Below are positions 1-13,073 of a DNA stretch of 64,000 bases, piece by piece. The stretch is from Chlamydoabsidia padenii (lineage: Eukaryota > Mucoromycota > Mucoromycetes > Mucorales > Cunninghamellaceae), in assembly GCA_025330725.1 (NCBI GenBank), contig JAIWND010000005.1, positions 1,302,001-1,366,000 of the forward strand, read 5' to 3'. The notes under the pieces were generated by a model that had not been told where the DNA came from, did not search any database, and worked only from the letters and a program-made list of their open reading frames with translations. The translations under genes and the position numbers were made by a program. Every line of letters starts with the position of its first letter. The stretch's first letter is position 1.

Positions 1-1
1 C

Positions 2-3000
2 AAGGCGGCCAGCAGGGTTATCTTTTATATCAGTGCAAGTAATTGGCATATCATGTTTATCAAGATCAAGACTCGGATTATATACCTCACAACGACATTA
101 GACGAGAACCCAAATTTTGCCGATCTTCGCTTATTGGAATGCTGTGCACTCAACTCAAAACGACTCAGTGCTATTCTTGTTGGTAAGAAATTGAAAAAGT
201 ACAAAATGGTGTTTTACATTCCACTAACCCTTTCTTTTTATACATACTTCATGATCACAATTAGAATTCTGTACTGCCTTTTTGCATTTGAAGAAACCTG
301 CTCAATTAATGGCTGCTGTGGTGCTTCGACATGCGATCTGGAGCTGGATCGAAACCTATCCCATGGAATTTATTCGACTTTGCCAAAGCCAGAAACGTTT
401 GGAAGGTGGTCCAGAAATACTATTCGACATATGCAATACATTAGCTGACACAACTAGGAAAAAGGCGATCTTTTGGCCCTTACAAACCATGTTATTGATC
501 CTGTGTCCTGATCTTTTGTTGGCGGCTACTGTTTCTGAGAGCCGTGGTATCAATACTAAAAAGGTAAAGTAAAAACAAAAAAAAGACATGCGGGCCAGAG
601 TAATACATGATCACTAACGAAACTTTATATTTGTAGACTGTATTTTTGGCCGCTTTACGAAAATCATTAAAAGGTGGTCGTACTGCTGATCTTGCTGCCA
701 TTTGTTACGTCGATATCTGTAAAGCCGCCACCTATGTACCAAAAGACATGTCCATCGCCCTTCGTCATATTGTACCCGACATTGAAAGCGAACTCAAACA
801 AAAACTCTTCGACATACAGCAACCATTAATAGCCGACAGCTTGGTATCAAATCTTGGAATCATTATTGACCACCGATGTCTATTGGCCGATTGTTTGGTG
901 GCGATGTTTCGACTCAACCCTCGGAATGTCCTTCGAAGTCTCTTCCCGGTTTGTCTCTCTGAACGTGCTCCAACTTTATTCAAGATGAGCTTGGTAAAAG
1001 CTTGTCTTGCCATCACTTCTGAAGAATATGGGTTACCATGGAATCCTACCTCTGCTGCACTCTATGATCTGATGGGTGGTCCGCTTCGAAAACTTTTATT
1101 GGATGTGACCAGCCGTGAGGCCGCTGCCAAGTCTGAAATCAGTAGTCTTACCAACTCCACCACAGGCAGGAAAACCAACATCATCAGCGCGGCGACCGAC
1201 AAGAAAAAGAAGGAAGTCTCACAACGTAACGATGGTGGGAATGATCGGCTGGAACTGATATTGGACTTGTTGCGACTTTATCAAAATGACCCTATGCTGG
1301 CGATTCGTGGTGACTCTGAAGATCGATTTGAACAAAATGCTGCAACTATGGTGTCGATGGCAAACTGTCTCCGGGAAAACAGTACAGTGGTACGGGATGC
1401 TGCTGCTGAATGTCTCTTCAAATTACACTCTCCGGAGGCTATTACTGAATGGGGGGAAAGTGATCAATTTATGGAAGCTTTTTGGAAAATCTCATCTCAA
1501 ATTGTATTCACCGTTGCCAAACAACTATTGGACAGCCGGGAACGAAACGATAGTTTGAAGAAACTATTGGATCTATTAAAAAGGCTCTTGATATGTCGGA
1601 ATGACTTTTTAACATTACATCAGGTAATAAGGAAAAAAAAAAATTGGGATGCTGAAAAGAGTCAACTACTTACACTTTTAGTTTGCTATCATAACTAGGA
1701 TATCACTATGCATGGATCTGATGTACGTGAAAGGTTACAGGCTTCCATTGGTTTAGAAGTTGCTCTTTTGGTATTACTATGTTCTGCTGATCCTGACATT
1801 TGTACTGCTGCCATGACCTGCTTTGGACATCTCTGTATGGAAGCACAAATAACTGAAAGCACCGAAGATCCTCGCCAAGCATCATTAACCATTGTTGAAA
1901 ACCTTCCGATATATGTTGAAATGACCTCGAACACGGGTATTGTCGCTGGGCGTAAATCTCAACAAAAACGAATACGGCGATTACTGCGAATGATGACCCA
2001 CTATGCACCTGGGAATCTGGCCGCTTGGGAAGAAGCTTGGAAACGATGGAAATACATGACACCAGCAATGATTCGACCTCACGAAGAAACCAAGGACGAA
2101 AATGTTGACATTAAAAAAGGTGGTCAAGCATGGCACGACAAACTACGCACAAATCGGCAACCAGTCAACGTGACGAATCGTACGGATGGGCTGGATGATG
2201 ACAAGTCTTCTGAATGGCAAAACTATGCTGGCTTTTTGGCGTCACTGGGTGGAATTTGTTTAATGGCCGATGCCTCTCCTACTTCTCCTGCCTCTCCTGG
2301 TCCTCGATCATTCAGCGATCCTCCTCATTTGCGACGTACTTCTTCACCTTCTGAATCAGCTATCATGGTGGATAGGTTCGTCATGGAGATGGTAGATCTA
2401 CTTTTATGCGACAATGTCATTGTGCGTGAATGGGTTATGGATATTCTTGGTACTGACCTATCGCCTGCTTTATATCCCATCATGTTTCGCCATTTAGAAA
2501 CGGTGCTTGGCAGATGTTTTGGATCAGATGGTGACCCACTCTGTAGCCCGCGTTATACTTTGTTTGTTGAACAAGCAATCAGTGTGCTCAAATTGGTTTT
2601 GGATCGTATGGAGGAAACGGTGGACAGTCTTTTTACAGTGGACTTTGGTGGACTGATCGATCAATATGCAAAATATCTCAACAAACTTGGTAGTGGTCAA
2701 CTGGCTTTGAAAATGAAGATCCGATTCTGTCATTTGTGTGAAGTCCTTATGGCCAAAAAAGACAAAATCAGTATTCGACAAGAATTTCGCCTGCGCAACA
2801 AACTATTGGAAATTATTGTGGAATGGACAAGCGACTTTTCTCTGGTAAAACAAAGAAACCTCCCCCCCTCATGATTTTGATATGATCACTTTACTGACTC
2901 AATTATTATATAGAATCCTGATACTGGTGTAGACATCTCATCATCTAACCGTGGCGACAAATACCATCGTGATCTGGATTTGGCTTGTTTGAAAACTATT

Positions 3001-3279
3001 GTTGGCCTTCTTCAACAACTACCTCTGCAACCCTCTGATTTGGTACATGAAACCGATTCCACTCAAGTCAAAAGTAGGATATTTTACAAATACTTTTCCT
3101 TCTTCCTGAAGCTATTGAATCGATGCAGGTTATCGGAGGTAAGAAAACTAATCAACTTGTATAATGTGTTTTAGAAAGACTAACCACTTTTTCTTTTCAC
3201 CGGATGGGGGTTGACTAGATTGAAGCTGGATCACAGCATAACCGGAAACAAGGCGTGATGATGGTTAACAAGGTAATGA

Positions 3280-3313
<34 letters not shown>

Positions 3314-4173
3314 ATTGGTGTAGTTCCAGTGGCTAACCTTTCTTTTTAACATAATAGAACAAGGAAAACGCAACTTACTTGGCACCACTCAAGGATTGTA
3401 CCATTTTGGCCATGTCAAACCTTCTAAATGCAAATGTGGATGCTGGTTTGAAATACTCTCTATCAATGGGGTACCACGAAGATACTCGCATGCGAACGGC
3501 ATTCATGCAAGTCCTGACCAACATTTTAAACCAAGGGACGGAGTTTGAAACTTTGGCAGAAACGGTGATGACAGATCGATACGAAAAGCTGGTGGATGTA
3601 AGTCAATGACTACTATGGGTAAGAGTCTTTTGCTAACATGTTTGGTTGTTTTTTTATTTTAGATGTTGGTGGATTCCGACTTGAACATAAGTCTTTCACT
3701 TTGTGATGTCTGTCCTGCTTCTGATATTGATGATGTGGCCAATGTGCTTCTTGCAAGCTTCTCATCTAGAGGAAAAATTATGGTGTTACTCAAGGCGGTG
3801 ATTGAAAAAGAAGTACAAAACACAGGTAGTTTTTTTAATTCTTTGTTTCAACTTCTTTCTTTTTATCAACATTCAAATACCTTTTTATATATATATAGAA
3901 AACGAAACCGAACTCTTCCGACGAACAAGTATTGCAACAAGACTCTTATCTGTATTCGCTAAAACGAACGGTGCAGAGTATGTCCAATCTGTACTACAAC
4001 CTGTTTTCCACAAGCTTGCTGAAAAACCTGCTGATGAAAGAACTTACGAACTAGATTCTACAAAGGTTGGTCCTGGCGAAGATGTACTCAAGAACAAACA
4101 TAATGTGGTCACCTCAACTGAAATGCTTCTCAATGCTATCTGTGCTTCTGCTGATAAAGCTCCCAAGTAAGTT

Positions 4174-4223
<50 letters not shown>

Positions 4224-7200
4224 GGGGGGGGACACTTTAACTAACAACGTACTTGATTCTTCTACTTTTAGGTCATTCCGGGAAGTATGTCATTGCATTT
4301 TGACCTCTGTGCGTGAACGATTCCCTGAAGCCAAGTATACTGCTGTTGGTGCCTTTATCTTTTTGCGCTTCTTTTGTCCTGCTATTGTATCTCCAGAATC
4401 CGAAGGTCTTATCAAACCCATGACAACTGTCTCTCGTGAAATGCGCCGGGGACATTTGATGGCAACAAAGGTGATTCAAAATCTCGCAAACAATGTCCTC
4501 TTTGGTGCAAAGGAAACCTACATGATTGTGCTCAACGACTTTTTAACCAGCAACATTTACAAGGTGACAAGCTTCCTTCGTGAAATATCTATTGTGCCTA
4601 CGGATGTGGTGGTGGCTGCTGCCTCTATTGATGATAATGAATCAAGACCGATGGACGACAAAAGTTATGCCATGCTGCACCGTGTACTTGCTGACAACAT
4701 GGAACGCATATCCAGAGATCTTGCTGCCCGCCGATTCCGCAATCATGGTGATCAAGAATCCTTAACGGCTTGGAAACGACAACTCGACAAATCCTCAAAT
4801 CTTCTTGCACAACTGGGCCGACCTCCTGAAATAGCGAAACAAGAATTCAGCGGTCTTCGAAGTTACACCTTTGCCGCCTCTAATCAACTCTATGCTGAAT
4901 TCATGCGTCGGAACAGTCATCGCAGTGTGGAACCTATTGCATCTAAAAACATCTTTTATGAAGGTGGTACTTCTAAAGCTGGTCGACGGGTTTACTATTT
5001 TATTACTCGGAACGTGATCAATGACAGCATCGACTTTGAACTCTTGACTTATTATATGCTACAGGTAATGTGACTACCTCGCTACGATCGTTATGTATAC
5101 TAATTCAATTGGTTTTTGTTATCTCATTAGACTATGGAACGTGCAACAAACAAACCATTTGAAATTGTTATCGATCTCACTCTTTTTGGTCCATCTAATG
5201 AAGTCTCAAATCAATGGATCAATCAAATTCTTCAACTTTTACCATTTGATTCCTTTGAGAATGTTGGTGCTGTCCATTTATACAACCCCAACTCATATCT
5301 ACGAAAGTACATCAAGAAACTGACTCGACCAATCACCAACAAACTCAGCAAACGGACGACATTTGCAGTAACTTTGGCGGAACTACATGAACACATTCAA
5401 CCCTCGGAAGTACGCCTTCCCAAATCTACAAGTAAGGAAAACAAAAACAAAAAGAAAAAAGATAATGTATTTCTCAATCTAAAACCTATTACTTTTTATA
5501 GCTGCTCTCGACACTGAAGCAAGCGCTGTATTTTACCCTGTCAACAAACTATCTCAGTACAAGCTCAATATACCGGTGACCGTCAAGATTAGTGCCGAAT
5601 ATGTCCAAGTCATGACTGTACGCAAACAAGAACTTATTTATGGTGTTAGTATGGTGACAAATGATGTTTACCATATCTCTGAAATTGAAGATGTAACCCT
5701 GGGCCGAACTACTGACTCTGTTGCAAATGAATTCAGCTTCAAGTATAACAAAGGCAAATCACAATTGGTATTATCTACTCCAAAAAGGGATGCGGTGGTC
5801 AGTGTAAGTATCCAAGAAAAAAGAGAGAGGGAGGGGGGAATCGTAGGTATTAATGGAATAACTGTATTAATATTCTTCTATAATTGATTTATTGATTTGT
5901 TTAGATGATTCGACACAGCAAAAGAAGGTATGAAATGGCAAAACCAACAAGCATATCTGAACGCAATATTCGACCCAATGATGTACCTGGTCGACTATTG
6001 AATATGGCACTTCTAAACATCGGTAGTGATGATCCTCATTTGCGACTGGCGGCCTATAACTTGTTATACTCTCTCAGTATGACCTTTAACTTTGATGTTG
6101 GGAAACAATTACTGGATGCTAGAGGTAGGTGAAACAAAACAAACACAGTGGGGATTATTTGATGACATGTTACTGACACTTTTTCTTTTACTAGATCTTT
6201 GCTTACCAGCTAACAGCTCGGCATTTATTATCAACATTAGTGAAAAAATTGCTGCAGCTGAACCAAATCTGACCTTGGAATTCCTTAGTGAATGCTTTGT
6301 TGGCTTTAACAAATCGAATGAATCATTGCGATATCTATGTCTGGACTACATGGTGCCTTGGCTTCCCAACCTATCATTGTTTTGTCACTCTGCTGGAAAT
6401 GAAAGTAATCCTGATTTGGTGAAAACAAAGGAAGTTATCCGCATGCTGATTGATCTTACGGTGGCACGAACTGATGTAAGCCGACCTAAACAATGAAATG
6501 CAAAGAATAACATACTGACTCCTTTCTTATTTTATTTTTTAGATGTATAAACTGGTACAAGCAAAGATATGGAAAACAATTGGTAAAATCGACGATCTGC
6601 TTAATCTTGTCTTGGATGCTTTTGTTCAATTTTCGAATGAACATGGTGTTGGATCCCCTCAAGCTGAAGCAATGGCCGATACATTTGTGACATTATCCAA
6701 CGTGGCTGTGCGTGGCAAGGTTATCGCTCGACTCCGCAAAGTACTCCAGAAGACGTCATTCAAGCCTACTCGATCTTTAACTGAACATTGGACTTGGACT
6801 GAAATTGCTGTTTTGGTGCGATTCATATTGATGTTATCCTTCAATAACCGAGGACCTGTGAAAAGCTATGTACCTGAAATCTTCCATATTGTCTCTCTTG
6901 TGGTTGGTGTGGGTCCTACTATCATACGCGCCTCTGTCCATGGTTTGGTTGTCAATATGATCCAATCTCTTTGTACTTCAATGCCTTTGCCTGAAGTAAA
7001 TGTACAACGACTACAACTGCTGCTCACTGAAGTGTCTGACTCCAAGGTCCGACTCTTATTTGGTTTGCACAAGTCTCATGCCAATGCATTCACTCTCACA
7101 CCTGACACATTAAATGATCCAGCTGAACCTATCCAACTATTAGCACTGGAATCAGTTATCACACAATTAATTGATGTTTTACAATGGGGTGCACCATCAT

Positions 7201-8447
7201 CAGGTAAATAGAAAAAATAGGAACAAAGACATCTCAATGATACTAATCTTGTTTTTTTTTTTTTTGTGATAGATATGGCAAACATATGGCGTGCAAGGTG
7301 GATGAGTTTGGTGGCAAGTACTGCATTCCAATTCAATCCGGCGATACAACCTCGCGCATTTGTGGTCCTTGGGTGTCTTGGTCGTGAAGAAGTGGATGAT
7401 GATCTGCTCTATCAAATTCTGGTGGCACTTCGTGGTGCATTGGCAATCTTCAATGAATCGGATCCTAACTTGGTGCTGAGCATCATGATGTGCCTGAAGA
7501 ACATTGTAGAAAGTCTTCCTTCCGACTCACGATATTTATTACCTCTATTTTGGGTGGCTGTGGCATTGGTGCAAATCAACAACGGACCCATCTTTTGTAT
7601 GTCTGTGGAATTCTTATTGGCTGTTGTGCGTGCTCTAGATACTGACGAGTTCTTCACTGGTGATACTATGACGGACGTGCTACTGGCTGCTCGGGAACCT
7701 ATGGCTGATGTGGCTCGAGAATTGGATGAACTGTGCGGTGTCAACTTTGAAACACACTTTTCATTTGCAATGGCGACGATCTTTTTGAAAGGGATGCGAT
7801 ACAACAATGCCAAGGACACCATCTATCAAGCATTGACGGTGTTTTTGGATATTGAATGCAAACAAGATACGACTGTGATGGAAGCGCAAACTCTCGGTTA
7901 TTTGGGCAGCCTATTACCTTTGGCAGTAAAGAATGAATCTCTACGGGACGTATTGCGATTATCTGGACTGTCTGATGATTTTGTACAAGAAGGTGGATCA
8001 ACGAAATACTATTCTGGCCTATTCGACAAACTCGACATTCCTGATAACACTACTGCACTTTTATTGATTTCGATGATGGCAACGTCTCTTCACTCTGCAG
8101 AAAGCGAATCTGAACGCTTGTTACTTTATGGACTTTTGGCGGAGGCGGCGATCTCAATGCCGGAGGTATTCCGTTTGGTATACGACTCCCTCTTGCCCAA
8201 AATGAATCAAGTGGTACTCAGCAGCAACACTCAACCTATTATTGAATCTGTCAAGACGATTTTACTGATTGCTTGCTCTGATTCAAGCTTCAACTCTGAA
8301 AACACAGCATCGGCACAAACTCAACAAGACTTACTACAACAGGTTGGATTTACAGCCTTGGCAGAACCTGGTTTCGGTGCTTCTTCGACCAATGCCATGC
8401 AACATTCCAAATTGGCCAGCGAAGTGATCGAACGGATTATAGCATAG
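2..8447 (+). CDS. Neurofibromin/Ira-type Ras GTPase-activating protein (5' partial)
   Basis: This protein switches off Ras by speeding GTP hydrolysis at membranes. The reading frame is open from the window edge, so the N-terminus is missing; roughly 2,400 residues are present across more than ten exons, against about 2,800 for animal NF1 and 3,000 for yeast Ira. The first visible residues (KAASRVIFYISASNW, then DENPNFADLRLLECC) match the neurofibromin N-terminal region. The Ras-GAP domain lies at about 3780-4560, with the arginine-finger motif LFR at about 3913-3921 and the signature FLRFFCPAIVSPES at about 4362-4400. A CRAL-TRIO/Sec14 domain (RRVYYFITRN) and a PH-like segment follow at about 4980-5800, the usual NF1 order. 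A long HEAT-like region fills the rest up to the stop. Most introns are 55-90 bases; two contain long A or T runs. Family assignment is secure; only one copy is visible here. Confidence 0.95.
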
Positions 8448-9197
8448 AATTGATCCTCCTCCTCCCATTTTTTCAGTTATAGCTTTTACACCATCATGTT
8501 GTTGACTTTTTTATTTTATTTTTTGTATTATTATATTTTTCTTCTTCTCCAGTATATCTTCCCCTTCATTATTATTACCATTACCACTCACTTCTTATCT
8601 TTATCATACGAAAAAAGTTTAATGATGCATCTTCCTCCCCCCTACATACATATATATTCTTCTTTGTATGATTCTAATTCTAATAAACGTATGAATTGCG
8701 CTTCGGCGACAGTTTTTTGGCTTTCACAAAATATGTTGTGTTGTCTTATGGAAGCACGTCATCGGGATTTTGTTCTTTGCATGATGATATGCCTGTACCC
8801 GTCAAACGACGATCTCTTTTTTAGCTTTACGAGCGGGGTTCAAAGTTTAAAACTGAACTTCAGGTACAGATCATCTTCACCTTGGCTTGACTGGAATAAG
8901 TGTCTGAGGTCTTGGCTTTTGTCGCAAAGTATGCTGGAAGTACATCATAAATTATACATGGTTTTTTGGTTTATTAAAATTGGTTGTCAATTGAGTGAGT
9001 AATGGTCAGTCAAAGGTCGTCTGGTTTTAAAAATCAAGTTTGGACCTCGGTCTTTTAGGGTTTAGACGAACAAGGGGTCTACATGGATCTGAATAGGACA
9101 ATAAAGAGACACTATCATATGTGATCATCCAACAATGCGCATTAATGAACGATGTTAAAAAAACAAAACAAGTGTTTCGGTTTTTATTATAAAACTA
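8448..9197. other. 3' region between convergent genes
   Basis: This stretch follows the Ras-GAP stop codon and lies tail to tail with the next gene. It starts T-rich and is probably the 3' untranslated region. An open frame at 8496-9002 is leucine/phenylalanine-rich, has no recognisable domain and is judged spurious. No CGGGATTTRAA motif was seen here, as expected for a region without promoters. Confidence 0.6.
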
Positions 9198-9317
9198 CTA
9201 AACTATGTTAACAGGTCTAAAGCAAGCATTGACACCTTTGTAAACACCATGACTGATAAACAGATCGTGATCAGTGAATCCAATGGTAATATGTGGCCAG
9301 TATGCCTATGTCAAAGC

Positions 9318-9353
<36 letters not shown>

Positions 9354-10175
9354 AATCGACCCAAATTATACTTTATCAAATTGTCACTTACATGAGGATC
9401 AAACAAGGACGGATTGCCCTGTTTCGAGTAATATAACCTAAACACCTTTTCCCGAAGTCCAATCAATGCAGGAGAAGCGACGATGAGTTGATACACAGTG
9501 TTGTTATCTTGGGTCACTTTGCCGATACAAGTAATATCGAATCCACTTGATTGGATATTGTTTTGCCTTGCCAAATAGTTGAGATCATCAATGGTTATGT
9601 TCGCCCTAGACAAGACTTGGTATTCGACTGGGTCAATCACGGTGATATGGGCTTCTCCTATAGCAAGTCATCAAGACGATAAGAGTTAAAGATGCATTTT
9701 TGTGCAATTTACCTCTTGATAATAAGGGTTGATTTGTTGTGTTCAGTCCATCCAAGAGAGGTTCGACGTGTGTATAGTCCAGTTGCATTCCGAGCCATAA
9801 GAGTTCTACGCTAAATAGGTAATTAGGAATTTTAACGCTGTCTACACAATCTTCCTTTCATTTACCTGTATTATGTTCTTGGAAGGGTATCTTGCTTGAG
9901 TCATAAATTGATCGGGATACATTCATCGGAGGTCCTATTACAAAAGCAGATTCAAAATGACTTGAGCATATACCTTTTTTTTTTTGGGAGGGGGTTAGTT
10001 TACCTTGCCATGGTATTCCCAGTGGAGTGGAGTGGACTTGAAAGACATGTTCTGTTGACTGGAAGCAGTAAGATGGAAGGAAGTAATAAAACAGAGTAGT
10101 AATAATAAGTGATGTAGAGAATAGCATTAAAAAGTGAAAGAGAGAGGAAGGAATAAAAAAAAGCATGGGAATCAT
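9198..10175 (-). CDS. Membrane-anchored 2H-phosphoesterase-like protein
   Basis: Five exons join in frame (about 10175-10004, 9934-9866, 9805-9713, 9657-9392, 9305-9198), giving about 235 residues. The N-terminus has a hydrophobic segment rich in F, L and I that should act as a signal anchor. The C-terminal half carries two His-Ile-Thr motifs, AHITVIDP and YWPHITIGFT, about 90 residues apart. Paired HxT/S motifs are the hallmark of 2H phosphoesterases and of related fungal RNA-repair-like domains, where the two histidines form the active site on cyclic phosphates or 2'-5' bonds. The substrate here is unknown. The start at 10175 is preferred over an in-frame ATG at 10226, because the longer version would translate through a copy of the shared promoter motif at 10194-10204. 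The exon-3 acceptor must be the second AG (GCGTAG), since the first would bring in a stop. Confidence 0.7.
9321..9350 (+). repeat. Poly-A run in last intron of the 2H gene
   Basis: About 30 A residues on the + strand (poly-T on the coding strand) lie inside the last intron of the 2H-phosphoesterase-like gene, just before its acceptor. Confidence 0.9.
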
Positions 10176-10193
10176 TTCTAAACGGAAGCCATA

Positions 10194-10204
10194 TTTAAAT
10201 CCCG
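10194..10204 (-). promoter_or_regulatory. CGGGATTTRAA motif (exact)
   Basis: TTTAAATCCCG on the + strand, 19 bases upstream of the preferred start of the 2H-phosphoesterase-like gene. It is one of about 14 exact copies of a shared intergenic motif. Confidence 0.55.
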
Positions 10205-10323
10205 ACAGACGAGGCATTGATATCATAAAGGTGTTTTTATTATTATTAAATAGATGTGGGTATAGTATTAATGACTAGTGATGGTATTAAAAATAAACAG
10301 ATTACAATATAAAGGAGTATAGA

Positions 10324-11784
10324 TTAAAGGGTGGGTGGTTTTAATTGTGTGCAAAGACTGGAGAGCACCGCATGGCTTTGTTCGATTTGTAGAGCCCTAT
10401 ACATTGTAGCCAGTGTTTCGGTTGCCTTTTGGAAAGGAGCTGTTTGTTGCTGTTGTGCTTGTGTAAAATCCTGTATGCATTGTGTATAATACTGTTGGCC
10501 AACGTAAAGAAGATGTTCCGCCAAGAGACCCAAGCAGATCGACCAAGTTTGCTGCCCAGTCATTAATGCACCCTGTTGTTTGTCTTGATTTTTTTTCCTG
10601 ATTCCGCCGACCTTCTTGATCCAGTTGATGTTAGTATGATATGTTGTTGTTGATGTTCCGATAGAAGTTGGTGGCAATATAAGTGAGGACAGCGATATAG
10701 GTGTAACGTTGGTATCTTGATGGGTAAAAGAGTATTGCATTGACCTTGTTGGTAGGCTAAAGTTCCATGTAAAAGCAAAGGAGACACCAGGTTGGGAAAG
10801 CAAAGCCAGGCGTGGTGGGGGTGCAGCACTAACAGATATGCAAAGTCGTTGAATATCTTCGGCCAACATGGGATCCAACTCTGGTTCAAATGCCCGAGCA
10901 TACATTTGATGCATTCGTTCTTCGTTCTGGTGCACGTTTTCTTCGAATAGTTCATAAAAGTCTTGAATCACCTGGAGAATCTTGGTTTGACATTCTTCTT
11001 GACTTGAGCATAAAAAGTGTGAGTGTGGTTGTGCTAGCCGTCGGTGATGGTGCCCCTGAGTGAGACCTGTTGTAGTTCCTGCTGCCGTTCCTGTGTGATT
11101 GATGTTCTCGGGTGATGATGACTGTTGTAACCATTTCTTTATAAATCCGATTAGACTAGTGGATGATAATTTCCATCGGTGATTGTGAAGATTCGACATG
11201 TGGCCAGTGGGTGGTGCTAAGGGCGGTAATGTTGAAGAAGACGATGTTGACATTTGCGAGGTTGTGGCGAGAGTATTGACCATGTGTTGTATTCGATCCA
11301 ATTTCCATTGCCGATGTAGCGAAGACAGAGCAAGTCGTAAATCATTTAATTCGTCATACACTTGACTAGACGCATCCAAACGATGGCTGAGACCATGGAT
11401 CACCTGCAATTGTCGATACCGTTCCATATCGTTTTCCAAGGGTCGTATTTGCTGTTCCTCCATCATTTGATGATGGTGTTCCTTGATAGTCTTCAATTTC
11501 GAGTAAAGTTGCCTTGTTCGTTTATGTTGATAAAACTCGTTCACTGCTGCTGTTGTCGAACTTTCTTCATTCGAGTAAGAGGTGGTGGTTGAATGAGGTT
11601 GCCGTGAGGACAAGATCTTTTGGATATGTTGGTGGGTTTCTTTAATCAGTTTTCCAAGTTGACGTTGTTCCTTTTGTTTCAAAAGACCAAGTTGGCAAAG
11701 ATGCCGTTGTTCTTCTGGTGTAAAGAATTGGAGATTCCGGTCGACAGAGTAGAGTCGTCGAAATGGGTCATGGTGAATTGACAT
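10324..11784 (-). CDS. Uncharacterised coiled-coil protein
   Basis: A single-exon frame of about 486 residues. I do not recognise the family. The first 150 residues are charged and likely helical (FTPEEQRHLCQLGLL, then repeated K/E/Q heptads), followed by Ser/Thr- and His-rich linkers. A more ordered C-terminal third contains QTWSICLGLLAEHLLYVG and a terminal helix. It could be a scaffold or trafficking protein, but nothing decides this. I place the start at 11784 (MSIHHDPF): an in-frame ATG at 11829 exists, but the 45 bases between them hold a pyrimidine run typical of a 5' leader. A motif variant, TTCAAACCCCG, lies about 355 bases upstream. Confidence 0.7.
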   Translation of the reverse strand: MSIHHDPFRRLYSVDRNLQFFTPEEQRHLCQLGLLKQKEQRQLGKLIKETHQHIQKILSSRQPHSTTTSYSNEESSTTAAVNEFYQHKRTRQLYSKLKTIKEHHHQMMEEQQIRPLENDMERYRQLQVIHGLSHRLDASSQVYDELNDLRLALSSLHRQWKLDRIQHMVNTLATTSQMSTSSSSTLPPLAPPTGHMSNLHNHRWKLSSTSLIGFIKKWLQQSSSPENINHTGTAAGTTTGLTQGHHHRRLAQPHSHFLCSSQEECQTKILQVIQDFYELFEENVHQNEERMHQMYARAFEPELDPMLAEDIQRLCISVSAAPPPRLALLSQPGVSFAFTWNFSLPTRSMQYSFTHQDTNVTPISLSSLILPPTSIGTSTTTYHTNINWIKKVGGIRKKNQDKQQGALMTGQQTWSICLGLLAEHLLYVGQQYYTQCIQDFTQAQQQQTAPFQKATETLATMYRALQIEQSHAVLSSLCTQLKPPTL

Positions 11785-13073
11785 TAAAAAAAAAAGACAG
11801 TACCGACAATGAGCGCCTTTCAGCTCCACACCAAATTAAGAGAATGTGAATAATGAGAGTATAAAGAGTGGAAGAGAGATGAAACAAAGGGAAACTGAAA
11901 AAGACAAACATTTATAGCTTATAAGTGTTACAGGTTTGACATTTTTTTTCGCCCGAGCGGGCTTTGAAATGTTTTTAGGAAAAGTGAATGAGTACGGGAA
12001 TAGTATCAAGTAGAAAACTAGCAATATTGCCAGTAAAAGGAGTAACCATTCGTATTTTTTTGTCAATTAAATCATTTTCGTGTTTCGAACGAACCCTTGA
12101 AGAGTAATGATGAACTAACGCATAAATCCGAACATGTATTCAAACCCCGATTTTCCTCTTTTTCTTCTCAAAAAAGCAAATACAGAAGAAAAGCGATGAT
12201 CATCTACGATCTCTGAACTCTTCCATTCTTTTGCTTTAGCGCCTTGTTTATGTTATTCCTCATGCCAACTTGCATTTCCCTAGTACAACAGTTGGAAGGT
12301 ACAACCTTCATGCACGATGGCAGTTTCCGGAAAAGGAAACCCGTTGTTCTTTTATATGCTCTCTCCTTAACAAAGTAGAGAGACGACCGATAACATGGAT
12401 TAAGCTTTTTTAGGCTTTTCCAGATGGAGTCAGCCCGTGCACGTGTATATTTTGCTTAAAAGAAAAAGAGAGGGAGTCGGTTATATATTCTGTTCGATAT
12501 GCAATGTAAGATTCGATGTCCTACATACATAGTAACACCACGACTTCTGAAATGTGCTCTTACATATCATGTGTCTTATTCAATTACACAATAGAATATG
12601 TATATACTATTGCTTTATTCTATGAGACCCAAAGCATATAAACAAGCAAGCAGCTTTTCTCCGATGATGTATGTCCTGCAGATATGATGCACATCTTTAC
12701 CTTCTTTGACGATGACTTTGTGGTGCATAATATACACTTCACTTTCGGCGGGAAATAAACAGGTTTTTATGTTGCCTATGCATAACCCTATTGAGACAAA
12801 AAAAAAAAAGGGGGGGGGAACAGGCCAAAGAAGCTTTTGATTATGTATTATCTTTATTGATTGTTTTTTGAGTAAAAAGGGAAAGCTAATTTATTATATA
12901 CAAAATATACAACTATAAAATGTAAAGTAAGAGATAAAAAGGGAGAAGACAAGGATAACAGTATAAAAGGTATGTAAATAGAAAAAAAAAAAAAGGAGGG
13001 GTATCATATACAAAGAGTAGATTATAACTATAACTTTAACTATAATTAATAGAATCATAACGCATAACCATCA
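11785..13073. other. Intergenic region with A-rich tracts
   Basis: Upstream sequence of the coiled-coil gene and the 3' flank of the next one. It holds a shared-motif variant at about 12139 and A/G runs near 12797 and 12980. A frame at 11836-12066 would need a TTG start and is judged to be leader sequence. I see no further gene. Confidence 0.6.
12139..12149 (-). promoter_or_regulatory. Motif variant TTCAAACCCCG
   Basis: This is the CGGGGTTTGAA form of the shared motif, about 355 bases upstream of the coiled-coil gene starting at 11784. Confidence 0.4.

Noticed and set aside
8496..9002. 168-codon frame after the Ras-GAP gene
   Set aside because: It lies in the T-rich 3' region and its hydrophobic composition reflects base composition; no domain or intron signals were seen.
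11836..12066. 76-codon hydrophobic frame upstream of the coiled-coil gene
   Set aside because: It needs a TTG start, and its hydrophobic stretches come from CT-rich leader sequence.
12400..12640. Possible small gene or RNA in the 11.8-13.1 kb gap
   Set aside because: No frame, intron pair or stable repeated structure could be supported by eye.
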